From the NCBI GenBank assembly GCA_900541865.1, contig UQLO01000019.1:1-54810 (forward strand): DNA of 54,810 nucleotides, given 5' to 3'. A model generated the notes under the pieces. The model saw only the letters and a program-made list of their open reading frames with translations, made no database searches and was not told the origin of the DNA. The position numbers were made by a program, and so were the translations under genes. Origin of the DNA: an uncultured Porphyromonadaceae bacterium. Lineage in GTDB: Bacteria > Bacteroidota > Bacteroidia > Bacteroidales > Muribaculaceae. Shown here piece by piece: positions 42,356 through 50,490 of the stretch (positions are counted from its first letter, which is position 1; each line of letters begins with the position of its first letter).

Positions 42356-43075
42356 ATGACACCTGACTACAACTACAACGACCAATATCTCCGTCCCTCG
42401 GGACCGCAGGATATTGCAGCCACCGTGACGAGCACCATGAAGAAGGTGTACGTCAAAATGACCCTGGGTCTCATCGTCACCGGCCTGGTGGCCTGGTTCT
42501 GCGCCAACTCTTTGGGCTACCGCCACTTCCTGGCGGTCAACTCATGGTTTATGTGGGTTTTGATATTCGGCGAATTCGGCCTGGTTATTGCCATCAACGG
42601 CGCAATCAACCGACTGTCGTCCGGGGTGGCCTCGCTGCTGTTCTACGCCTTCGCCGTTGTCAACGGCTTGATGTTCAGCACCATCTTTCTGGCCTACAGC
42701 ACCACGGCCATAGCCAAAACCTTCTTCATCACCGCGGGCACCTTCGGCGCGATGAGCATCTACGGCTACTGCACTCGCTCCGACCTGAGCCGCTTCGGCA
42801 GCTTCCTGTTCATGGCTCTGATCGGCCTGATTATAGCCTGCGTGGTGAATGTGTTCCTGCGCAGCAGCGGTCTGGACTGGGTGATTTCTATTGCCGGTGT
42901 GTTCATCTTCGTGGGCCTCACCGCATGGGATACGCAGCAAGTCAAGCAGATGGCTATGCTGACCCCGGCCGAGTACCGCAGCAAGCTGGCCACTGTCGGC
43001 GCCCTGACCCTCTATCTGGACTTCATCAACCTCTTCCTTTTCCTGCTCCGCTTCTTCGGTGGCAACCGCGACTGA
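42356..43075 (+). CDS. Bax inhibitor-1/YccA family membrane protein
   Basis: 239 residues with about seven hydrophobic helices from residue 35 onward (for example MTLGLIVTGLVAWFCANSL and FLFMALIGLIIACVVNVFL) and the family tail LYLDFINLFLFLLRFFGG. These proteins are putative pH-sensitive calcium leak or stress proteins. The N-terminus is Tyr/Asn-rich and cytoplasmic. It lies 22 nt after argS. Confidence 0.92.
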   Translation: MTPDYNYNDQYLRPSGPQDIAATVTSTMKKVYVKMTLGLIVTGLVAWFCANSLGYRHFLAVNSWFMWVLIFGEFGLVIAINGAINRLSSGVASLLFYAFAVVNGLMFSTIFLAYSTTAIAKTFFITAGTFGAMSIYGYCTRSDLSRFGSFLFMALIGLIIACVVNVFLRSSGLDWVISIAGVFIFVGLTAWDTQQVKQMAMLTPAEYRSKLATVGALTLYLDFINLFLFLLRFFGGNRD

Positions 43076-43093
43076 CGACAATTCATCAACCAT

Positions 43094-43804
43094 ATGCAAG
43101 CTAAATACCACAGAATACTCCTGAAGCTCAGCGGCGAAAGCCTCATGGGCGCCCAGGGCTACGGCATCGACCCGCAGCGCCTGGCCGACTACGCCACCCA
43201 GATAGCCGAGCTGGCAAATTCCGGAGTCGAAATTGCCATCGTTATCGGCGGCGGCAACATTTTCCGCGGCCTCAGCGGCACCTCCAAGGGCTTCGACCGC
43301 GTCAAGGGCGACCAGATGGGCATGCTCGCCACTGTAATAAACTCGCTGGCGCTGTGTTCGGCGCTGGAGACGCGCGGCACCAAGGCCAGCGTGCTCACTG
43401 CCGTCAATATGTTCCCCATCGGCGAGCACTACAGCACAGCCCGCGCCCTCGAACGCCTCTCCAAGGGCCAGGTAGTGATAGTGGCCGGCGGCACGGGCAA
43501 TCCCTTCTTCACCACCGACACCGCCTCGGCTCTCCGCGCCGTAGAGCTTCGCGCCGACGTTATGCTCAAGGGCACCCGCGTGGACGGCATCTACACGGCC
43601 GACCCCGAAAAGGACCCCTCGGCGACTAAATTCGAGCAGATAACCTACGACGACGTATATCGCCTGGGCCTCAAAGTGATGGACCTCACCGCAACTACCC
43701 TCTGCCGCGAAAACGGCATGAAGATCATCGTGTTCGATATGGACACCCACGGCAACCTCGCCCGCGTGGTCGAAGGCGAGAATATCGGCACACTCGTTTA
43801 CTGA
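43094..43804 (+). CDS. pyrH: UMP kinase
   Basis: 236 residues, hexameric bacterial UMP kinase. KLSGESLMG and IVIGGGNIFRG form the phosphate-binding loops, VIVAGGTGNPFFTTDTA is the nucleotide motif, and KGTRVDGIYTADPEKDP follows. Makes UDP from UMP. It is next to frr, a common arrangement in bacteria. Confidence 0.97.
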   Translation: MQAKYHRILLKLSGESLMGAQGYGIDPQRLADYATQIAELANSGVEIAIVIGGGNIFRGLSGTSKGFDRVKGDQMGMLATVINSLALCSALETRGTKASVLTAVNMFPIGEHYSTARALERLSKGQVVIVAGGTGNPFFTTDTASALRAVELRADVMLKGTRVDGIYTADPEKDPSATKFEQITYDDVYRLGLKVMDLTATTLCRENGMKIIVFDMDTHGNLARVVEGENIGTLVY

Positions 43805-43830
43805 TTAACAACAACCTCAAACATATCACC

Positions 43831-44391
43831 ATGACCGACCCAAAAACCTACATCGCCCCGGCCGAGGAAAAAATGGAAATGGCCGTTATTTACCTGGACG
43901 AGACCCTGGCGCGCATACGTGCCGGAAAAGCTAATCCCAAGATTCTGGACGGAGTGCGCGTAGACTACTACGGCTCCATGGTTCCGGTGAGCAACGTTGC
44001 CAACGTAGCCGTGCCGGATGCCCGCACCATCACCATCACACCCTGGGAGAAAGCCATGTTCAAGGTAATCGAAAAGGCTATCATCAACTCCGAGGTGGGC
44101 ATCACGCCCGAAAACAACGGTGAGGTTATCCGCCTCTCCATCCCTCCGCTGACCGAAGACCGCCGCAAAGCGCTGGTGAAGCAGTGCAAAGCAGAGGCTG
44201 AAAACGCCAAGGTTTCGGTGCGCAACGCCCGCCGCGATGCAATCGACGGCCTCAAGAAAGCCGTTAAGCAGGGCATGCCCGAAGACACTGAGAAGGACGC
44301 CGAGGCAAACGTGCAGAAGATACACGACAAATTCCTCAAGCGCATCGACGATATTTTCGCCGCCAAGGAAAAAGAAATCCTTACCGTCTGA
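43831..44391 (+). CDS. frr: Ribosome recycling factor
   Basis: 186 residues, the normal length. DETLARIRAGKANPKILDGVRVDYYGS and IRLSIPPLTEDRRKALVKQ are family motifs, and the C-terminal helix contains KIHDKFLKRIDDIFAAKEKEI. It splits post-termination ribosomes with EF-G. Last gene of the housekeeping run; a strong terminator follows. Confidence 0.97.
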   Translation: MTDPKTYIAPAEEKMEMAVIYLDETLARIRAGKANPKILDGVRVDYYGSMVPVSNVANVAVPDARTITITPWEKAMFKVIEKAIINSEVGITPENNGEVIRLSIPPLTEDRRKALVKQCKAEAENAKVSVRNARRDAIDGLKKAVKQGMPEDTEKDAEANVQKIHDKFLKRIDDIFAAKEKEILTV

Positions 44392-44420
44392 CAGCACAGC
44401 GCGTCAGAGTGCAGACCAAA

Positions 44421-44459
44421 CGGGGCGCAGCCGGATGCCGGCCGCGCCCCGAATTTTTT
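44421..44459 (+). terminator. Rho-independent terminator after frr
   Basis: CGGGGCGC (44421-44428) pairs with GCGCCCCG (44444-44451), an inner GCCGG/CCGGC stem extends it, and a six-T run follows at 44454-44459. Confidence 0.85.
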
Positions 44460-44479
44460 GGCGGACAAGGTTGCGGTTC

Positions 44480-44543
44480 ATCCCGACGAATCCCGACGAA
44501 TCCCGATGAAAACCGACTGATTATCAATTATCAATTATCAATT
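44480..44543 (+). repeat. Decamer ATCCCGACGA repeats and TATCAAT triple
   Basis: ATCCCGACGA at 44480-44489 and 44490-44499, then ATCCCGATGA at 44500-44509. TATCAAT tandem copies follow at 44521-44543, identical to 26934-26956. They abut the dxs 3'-end remnant. Confidence 0.6.
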
Positions 44544-44605
44544 ATTCAGGCGTTGCGGACGAGGTCGGCGATCTGGGTGGAATCGAGCCCGAGTGTGTGT
44601 GCTTC
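44541..44605 (-). pseudogene. dxs: Remnant of a dxs 3' end (last ~20 codons)
   Basis: 44541-44605 aligns with 46844-46908, the end of the intact dxs gene, with 5 mismatches in 65 nt. On the minus strand it still reads EAHTLGLDSTQIADLVRNA and a stop, against EAHTLGLDPTQIADLVRNA in dxs. Three changes are synonymous; the other two fall in one Pro/Ser codon. That pattern suggests a related dxs allele that diverged as coding sequence, not random decay of a recent tandem copy. Homology stops abruptly at 44605, followed by an 8-G run at 44623-44630. Confidence 0.85.
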
Positions 44606-44676
44606 AATCGAGGTTCTTGCTAGGGGGGGGAGAAGCAAAATGCGCTATATATTAAACTATTTTTAACATAAAAATT

Positions 44677-44707
44677 TTTGAGCTTCTGTGAAATCGTGTT
44701 AACTTTG
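44677..44707 (+). promoter_or_regulatory. Promoter of the C10 peptidase gene
   Basis: TTTG (44677-44680), 19-nt spacer, TAACTTTG (44700-44707): a full consensus match, with the ATG at 44744 about 33 nt downstream. Confidence 0.75.
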
Positions 44708-44743
44708 CGAAGCGACAAGCTTTTACTCCCCATGATTTAAGCC

Positions 44744-46192
44744 ATGAAAAAATTGAAACAATTCGTTAAAGTCTCCTTCATTGTTATTATAATGGGTTTG
44801 TGCGGGTGCACAGATGAAATCCCCGGAACAATTCAGCCTGACCGGATTTCAGATGTTGAGATACCAATGAGAAATACTGAAGATGCAGCAACAATTGAGG
44901 AAATATTCAATGTTGCAAACAGGAATGATGTTGAAAATCCCTCTCGGGCACAGTGTAATAACTTTACCGTGGAATCAGTAAATGATTCTTATGGAGAGCC
45001 TGCGTTATACATAGTTAATTATGGTCAGGATGAAGGTTGGGCCGTTATAAGCGCTTCCAAAAACATAGAGCCGATCCTGGCATTCTCTGATGAAGGCTAT
45101 TTCGATATTGACTCAACAAGGTCAATAATAGGACTAGGGAGGTGGATTGAAGGTGCCCTCCATTCGGTTGCTCACTCATCCGAACAACATGCCGATACTA
45201 TTGCCAAAAATAGAAAGATGTGGTTGCCCTTTTCATCAAAGGATATTACTGAGAGTAGGTCCTTAGGGACTCTAGAAGAGAGTCATAGGGATACCTATGG
45301 AGAGATACTTGACTATGTTTCACAGAATGAGCTTGATGAATTAAATCGAATTGCTCATGATTCCTTACACAGTTGGATGAATAAAGGCTGGCGAGTTGAA
45401 GTATACAGCTGGGATCTGTTTGAAGAGGACATGGCACTCTATGATGAACTCACGGGAGGGGCTATGTACTACAGATATGTTCCTAATATTTGTGATTTCA
45501 CGTTCCGCATTACACGTGAAGTTAACAAAACAGAACGTAATCTGGCCGTTAAGACAATTTGGGAACAAGAAAATGGTTACAATCAAAGTTTCCCACCAAG
45601 CCAGACTGGAATAAAGAGTCATGCATATGTGGGATGTGGTCCTCTTGCAATTGGACAGATTATGAAATATCATAAATTTCCGAGTTCCATAAACTGGAAT
45701 TTAATGCCGGATAAGTATGCAACAAAGGAGACTTCGGATTTCTTACTTGATGTGGCAAATCAAAGCAATGCAGACTTCCAAGATGCACAAACCAGTATAA
45801 CTGCTGCAGGTGCACAGCAAGCTTTTCGCCATTATGGGTATGTAGTAGACAGAGATTATTGTATTTTGGGAGCTGGGAAACCTCAGAATTTCCCTTCATA
45901 TTATTGCTGTACCTTGAAAAGGGCAAATGTAGTTGTTGGTGGCCATGCTTGGTTGTCCGGTGGAACTGGCAGCGACAGACAAGAGGTATATGATGAAATC
46001 TATACTTTTGTCGCGCCCAAAACCTTAAACAGATGGCGGTCAAGAATGATTTCCAGTAGTAGAGTGAATTACGAGTATATGATATGGGGATGGAACGCAT
46101 CGCTAAACGGATATTATATTACCAATCATATAAATCCGCCCGGATATGAGATAGAAGGCAAAATATATTATTTAAATGTAGCTAAGCCATGA
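44744..46192 (+). CDS. C10 family (streptopain-like) cysteine peptidase, lipoprotein
   Basis: 482 residues, AT-rich compared with flanking genes. The signal ends in a lipobox-like GLCGC with Cys22. The propeptide-like part (about 40-145) has GWAVISASKNIEPILAFSDEG, as in Spi-type pro-domains. The catalytic cysteine is Cys298 in HAYVGCGPLAIGQIMKYH and the histidine is His401 in VVGGHAWLSGG. Such enzymes degrade host or neighbour proteins after activation (family knowledge). Between the two halves lies a helical segment of about 140 residues. The ATG of the next gene overlaps the stop (ATGA). Confidence 0.88.
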   Translation: MKKLKQFVKVSFIVIIMGLCGCTDEIPGTIQPDRISDVEIPMRNTEDAATIEEIFNVANRNDVENPSRAQCNNFTVESVNDSYGEPALYIVNYGQDEGWAVISASKNIEPILAFSDEGYFDIDSTRSIIGLGRWIEGALHSVAHSSEQHADTIAKNRKMWLPFSSKDITESRSLGTLEESHRDTYGEILDYVSQNELDELNRIAHDSLHSWMNKGWRVEVYSWDLFEEDMALYDELTGGAMYYRYVPNICDFTFRITREVNKTERNLAVKTIWEQENGYNQSFPPSQTGIKSHAYVGCGPLAIGQIMKYHKFPSSINWNLMPDKYATKETSDFLLDVANQSNADFQDAQTSITAAGAQQAFRHYGYVVDRDYCILGAGKPQNFPSYYCCTLKRANVVVGGHAWLSGGTGSDRQEVYDEIYTFVAPKTLNRWRSRMISSSRVNYEYMIWGWNASLNGYYITNHINPPGYEIEGKIYYLNVAKP

Positions 46193-46794
46193 AAAAATAT
46201 TTTTTTAAGAGATTTGCCGCGGCCATTGTTGTAGGGATGGTGTGCGTGGCCGCATGTGCACAATTCGGCGTGGGTGCTGATTTGCGTTTGGCGCCTTGGG
46301 GTGGGCATGAAGGTGACTATGAGGTGCTTGAGAGTCGGTTCATTGGTTCTGACATTGTAGCCAACTACAAATTTGAATTGCCGAAGGGGTTCTACCTCTT
46401 GCCTGAAGTTGGCTTCGTCTATCAGAGTATGTATAAAACCGATATGAAAGACTATTGGATTTATTACACTCCATTGGGAGGTACGGCCGAAAATAAGGAC
46501 TATCCCGACAAACCTTATCAAGTAGGTTTCGACGTCACTGCCCTGGCCGGTTACAACCTGTCCAGGCATTGGTCTGTTTTCACCGGACCGCGATATGGCT
46601 ATTCATTTGTTAGCAACCCCGAGTGGGTTTCTTATCGTAGACACCATTTCGATTGGCGTATAGGGCTGGACTATACTATAGGGAAATGGAGCATAAGCGC
46701 AAAGTGCGACATTGCATTTTTGAAAAGCCAGACAAATAGGCACCGGATAAGGCAGAGCACTGCTTTGGTGTTTGGATTCCGCCGACAGTTCTAA
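46189..46794 (+). CDS. Small outer-membrane beta-barrel protein
   Basis: 201 residues: signal peptide (MKKYFFKRFAAAIVVGMVCVAACA), then alternating strands such as YKFELPKGFYLLPEVGFVYQ, WSVFTGPRYGYSFV and FDWRIGLDYTIG, with a C-terminal aromatic strand (ALVFGFRRQF) typical of barrels. Function unknown. Its translational coupling to the C10 peptidase suggests a joint surface role, such as anchoring, export or protection (inference). Base composition is like the peptidase gene. Confidence 0.8.
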   Translation: MKKYFFKRFAAAIVVGMVCVAACAQFGVGADLRLAPWGGHEGDYEVLESRFIGSDIVANYKFELPKGFYLLPEVGFVYQSMYKTDMKDYWIYYTPLGGTAENKDYPDKPYQVGFDVTALAGYNLSRHWSVFTGPRYGYSFVSNPEWVSYRRHHFDWRIGLDYTIGKWSISAKCDIAFLKSQTNRHRIRQSTALVFGFRRQF

Positions 46795-46830
46795 CACTAA
46801 GCGCTCCGCCGAATAGCGGAGCGCTTAGTG
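46795..46830. terminator. Perfect 15-bp hairpin between the OMP gene and dxs
   Basis: CACTAAGCGCTCCGC (46795-46809) pairs perfectly with GCGGAGCGCTTAGTG (46816-46830) around a 6-nt loop. It serves the convergent OMP and dxs genes; the following T-run is short. Confidence 0.75.
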
Positions 46831-46848
46831 TTTATGCCGTCAAATTAT

Positions 46849-48618
46849 TCAGGCGTTGCGGACGAGGTCGGCAATCTGGGTAGGGTCGAGGCCGAGTGTG
46901 TGTGCTTCGGCGGAGGGTTTGTAGCGGTTTAGGAATCGGTCGGGGAGGCCGAGGTTGACCACGCGCACGGAGTAGTCGCCCAGCAGGGATGCTATGCGCT
47001 GGCCGAAGCCGCCGTCGACGATGCCGTCTTCGAGGGTAACGACGAGTCGATAGGAGCGGAGCGCTTCGAGAGCAGCGACGTCGGGAGCGTTGAAGCTTCG
47101 GGGGTTGATGAGGGTGACTTGGATGCCGTCTTCGGCCAGGAGGTCGGCGGCACGTGCGGCGCGGTCGAAGAAGGCGCCGGCGCCGATGATGGCGACGTCG
47201 CCTCCGCGGCGTACTATTTCATATGCCGGGGCGGAGTAGTCGGTCAGCAATTCGCAGTCGGGGTTGGAAACTACCGGGCCGCCGGGCACGCGGACGGCGA
47301 CCGGGCGTTGGGTCTGCTCGATGGCCCAATCGAGCATGGCGGTGAACTCTTCGCGGCAAGTAGGAGCCAGATAGAGTAGGTTGGGTATGGTGCTGAGGTA
47401 GGCGATGTCGAAGAAGCCCAGGTGGGTTTCGTCGGTCATGGCGAACAGACCGGTGTGGAACACGGGGAACACGGCGGGCATGCTGTTGAGGGCCACGTCG
47501 TGGCTCATCTGGTCGTAGGCGCGCTGGAGGAATGTGCTCACCACGCCGAACACGGGGCGCATGCCGGCTTTGGCGAGTCCCGCCGTCATCGTTAGGGCCT
47601 GCTGCTCGCAGATGCCGACGTCGACAAAGCGGCGCCCTACGGCTTTGCGACGTGCCGGTGTGAAGCCGATAGCTCCGGGAGTGCCGGCTGTGAGGGCCAC
47701 GATGGCGGGGTTCTCCTCCATTCGCAGCAGCATATGGTCGGCGTAGATGTCGGTGTAGTCTTGCTCGGCGGTTCCGGCGGCGGCTTGGCGCAGGGGCGTT
47801 CCGGTTGCGGCGTCGAAGGGTCCGGAGTAGTGGAATGCTTCCTTGTTGGCCTCGGCCACGGGGAGGCCCATACCCTTCATGGTGTTGAGGTGGACCACCA
47901 CGGGGTGTGTGCTGTTTTTGACTGCCGAGAAGGTTTCGATGAGGCGGCTCAGGTCGTTGCCGTAGTTGACATATATATAGTCGTAGCCGAAAGCGCGGAA
48001 CACGTTGGGTTCGGCGGTGCCGTTGGAGTTTCGCAGCAGGCGCAGGTCGGCGTAGAGTGCTCCGTGGTTTTCGGCGATGCTCATGTTGTTGTCGTTGACC
48101 ACGACGATGAAGTTTGTGCCCAAAGTAGCGCCGTAGTCGAGACCTTCGAGGGCCATGCCGCCGCCGAGTGAGCCGTCGCCGACCACAGCGACGACGTTTT
48201 CGGAGTCACCGCGCAGGTCGCGTGCTTTGGCCAGGCCGGTGGCCAGAGATATTGCCGTGGAGGTGTGGCCGATGGAGAAGAGGTCGTAGTCGGGGTTTTC
48301 GCGCGGGTTGGTGTAGCCGGTGACGTCGCCGTAGTGCTCGGGGTCGATGAAAGCTTCCATACGGCCGGTGAGCATCTTATGGGGGTATGTCTGATGCGAT
48401 ACGTCGAACACTATTTTGTCGGTAGGGGTGTTGAAGACATAGTGCAGGGCGATAGTGGCCTCCACCATGCCCAGGTTGGGACCGACATGGCCGCCGGTTG
48501 CGCTGAGTTTGTGGATGAGAGCGGACCGCATCTCTGCGGCTACGGCGGTGAGCTGCTTGAGGTTCATCTTGCGGATATCGGCCGGAGAGTGTATTCCGGC
48601 AAGGGCAGAGTATTGCAT
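46849..48618 (-). CDS. dxs: 1-deoxy-D-xylulose-5-phosphate synthase
   Basis: 589 residues, slightly shorter than the usual 610-640. Thiamine-diphosphate motif GDGSLGGGMALEGLDYG with downstream NDN, N-terminal GGHVGPNLGMVEATIALHYVF, and transketolase C-terminal domain ending LVRNA. It makes DXP for isoprenoids (MEP pathway) and for PdxJ. It has no clear consensus promoter nearby; the region 48619-48914 holds a TAACTTTG (48794-48787, minus) without a -33 box. Confidence 0.96.
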   Translation of the reverse strand: MQYSALAGIHSPADIRKMNLKQLTAVAAEMRSALIHKLSATGGHVGPNLGMVEATIALHYVFNTPTDKIVFDVSHQTYPHKMLTGRMEAFIDPEHYGDVTGYTNPRENPDYDLFSIGHTSTAISLATGLAKARDLRGDSENVVAVVGDGSLGGGMALEGLDYGATLGTNFIVVVNDNNMSIAENHGALYADLRLLRNSNGTAEPNVFRAFGYDYIYVNYGNDLSRLIETFSAVKNSTHPVVVHLNTMKGMGLPVAEANKEAFHYSGPFDAATGTPLRQAAAGTAEQDYTDIYADHMLLRMEENPAIVALTAGTPGAIGFTPARRKAVGRRFVDVGICEQQALTMTAGLAKAGMRPVFGVVSTFLQRAYDQMSHDVALNSMPAVFPVFHTGLFAMTDETHLGFFDIAYLSTIPNLLYLAPTCREEFTAMLDWAIEQTQRPVAVRVPGGPVVSNPDCELLTDYSAPAYEIVRRGGDVAIIGAGAFFDRAARAADLLAEDGIQVTLINPRSFNAPDVAALEALRSYRLVVTLEDGIVDGGFGQRIASLLGDYSVRVVNLGLPDRFLNRYKPSAEAHTLGLDPTQIADLVRNA

Positions 48619-48867
48619 ATGGTCTGTGTTTTATTGTCGGTGGTTATGCGCTGATATAACGCGGCTCGGAGGGGTTTTACTATGGAGGTAGGCTCTATTT
48701 AACTATTTTTTGCGGCAACTTTTGGCTTAATGGAATAAAAAATGGGCGAAATAGTACAAAAGGAACAAAAACTTGGAAGTTTGGACCAAAGTTAACGAAC
48801 TTTTGTTTAATTTCGCACTTCGAACAAAGGAGCGAACAAATTGCATCGCTCATCGGTTTGATTTTTA

Positions 48868-48887
48868 CGGGCGCAAGATTGCGCCCG
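48868..48887 (+). promoter_or_regulatory. Hairpin in the leader of the exporter operon
   Basis: CGGGCGCAAGATTGCGCCCG forms a near-perfect 9-bp stem 27 nt before the tolC-like ATG (48915). It could affect translation initiation or be an attenuator. No U-tract follows. The rest of 48619-48914 is AT-rich with GAACAAA copies but no gene. Confidence 0.4.
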
Positions 48888-48914
48888 AGGTAAACACGTT
48901 TCACCACTTCCGCT

Positions 48915-50456
48915 ATGATGCCGATACATTTCATCACTTCCCGGATGCGCCGCACCGCCGCCCTGGCGATGGTTGCGGGCGCATTGACGGTGGGCGCGCA
49001 GTCCGCGCCGGATAACTCTCTGCCGCCGGAGGCCATGCCGCCGGTGCAGACCACCGTGCAGCTTCCGGGGATTGTTCCTCTTGATTCATGCCGCGCAATG
49101 GCCCTGCGCAACAACAAACAGCTAATGATGGCCCGCGAGAGGGTGAACAAGGCTCACTACCAGAACCGTGAGGCCTTTGCGGCATATCTGCCCGGCATCG
49201 ACTTTGCCGGTGGATATATGTACAACCAGCGCAAGATTTCCATCTTCGACTCCGACCAGCTGCTGCCTACCAAGTCGTTCGACCTGCACACCCAGTCCTA
49301 CCAGTTCAATCTGGTAACAGACCCGGCAACCGGCGCTCCCATCAAGGGGCCCGACGGCCAGTATATTCCCTCGACGGTCGCTCTGATTCCCAAGGAGTCG
49401 ATGGAGTACAATATCCACAACGTTTTCTTCGGGGCCGTCACACTGACACAGCCCGTCTACATGGGCGGTAAGATTGTGGCCATGAACAAGATTACCAAGG
49501 CTGCCGAGCGGGCCGCCCGCGACCTGCAGATTGCAGAGGCCGAAAACGTGATCTACGCCGTCGACGCTGCTTATTGGATGGTTGTTTCGCTCAAAGCCAA
49601 GAAAGCCCTGGCCGACAGCTATGTGAATCTGCTCGACTCGCTCCACCGCAATGTTTCCCTGATGTATCAGGAAGGCGTGGCTACTCGCAGCGATGTTCTA
49701 AGCGTCGACGTCAAGCTCAACTCGGCGCGGGTCGACCAGCTCAAGGTCGACAACGGCCTGGTGCTGGCCCGCATGGCCCTCGCCCAGGTGTGCGGCCTGC
49801 CGGTCAACACTGTCTTTACTCTTGCCGATGAGGACAACGACAGCCCGGTGCTCTCGCGCGACTACAACGGAGATGCCGACAACTACGATATGGAAGCCGT
49901 CTACGCCCGCCGCCCCGACCTGCGCGCCCTGGAGCAGGGCGTCGAGGTGGCACGTCAGCAGAGCCGCGTGGCCCTGAGCTCTATGTTGCCCAATGTGGCT
50001 ATCATAGGATCATACGAGGTGTCGAACCCGAATATGTACGATGGCTTCAAGCGCCGCTTCAAAGGTGCTTTCTCTGTCGGCGCAATGGTGTCGATTCCAC
50101 TTTGGCACTGGGGCGGAAATCTCAATAAATACAAGGCCGCCAAGAGCGACGCCATTATCCGCGAGCTCGAACTCGACGATGCCCGCGAGATGGTCAGCCT
50201 TCAGGTCAGCCAGGCTGCTTTCAAGACTCAGGAGGCACACCGCACCTACGTGATGACCATGAGCAACATAGCCAGCGCCGACGAGAACCTGCGCTCGGCG
50301 ACTCTCGGTTTCCGCGAAGGCGTTACAACCACCGAACTCGTAATGGAGGCCCAGACGGCATGGCTCAAAGCACACTCCGAGCAAATCGACGCCATGATCG
50401 ACGTTCAGCTCTGCCAGACTTACCTCTCCAAGGCTCTCGGAACCCTTTGGCAATAA
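48915..50456 (+). CDS. TolC-family outer membrane efflux protein
   Basis: 513 residues. ATG 48915 is used, but 48945 (MRRTAALAMVAGALTVGA) gives a cleaner signal peptide. The two-fold repeated TolC/OEP domain is visible: helices from MALRNNKQLMMARERVNKAHYQNREA and a second set from LRALEQGVEVARQQSRVALSSM. The strand pairs AAYLPGIDFAGGYMYN and PNVAIIGSYEVSN contribute to the barrel. It is the outer channel of the exporter encoded downstream. Confidence 0.92.
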   Translation: MMPIHFITSRMRRTAALAMVAGALTVGAQSAPDNSLPPEAMPPVQTTVQLPGIVPLDSCRAMALRNNKQLMMARERVNKAHYQNREAFAAYLPGIDFAGGYMYNQRKISIFDSDQLLPTKSFDLHTQSYQFNLVTDPATGAPIKGPDGQYIPSTVALIPKESMEYNIHNVFFGAVTLTQPVYMGGKIVAMNKITKAAERAARDLQIAEAENVIYAVDAAYWMVVSLKAKKALADSYVNLLDSLHRNVSLMYQEGVATRSDVLSVDVKLNSARVDQLKVDNGLVLARMALAQVCGLPVNTVFTLADEDNDSPVLSRDYNGDADNYDMEAVYARRPDLRALEQGVEVARQQSRVALSSMLPNVAIIGSYEVSNPNMYDGFKRRFKGAFSVGAMVSIPLWHWGGNLNKYKAAKSDAIIRELELDDAREMVSLQVSQAAFKTQEAHRTYVMTMSNIASADENLRSATLGFREGVTTTELVMEAQTAWLKAHSEQIDAMIDVQLCQTYLSKALGTLWQ

Positions 50457-50490
50457 AAAAAGTGTATAACATCTAAATCTTCATATTATA

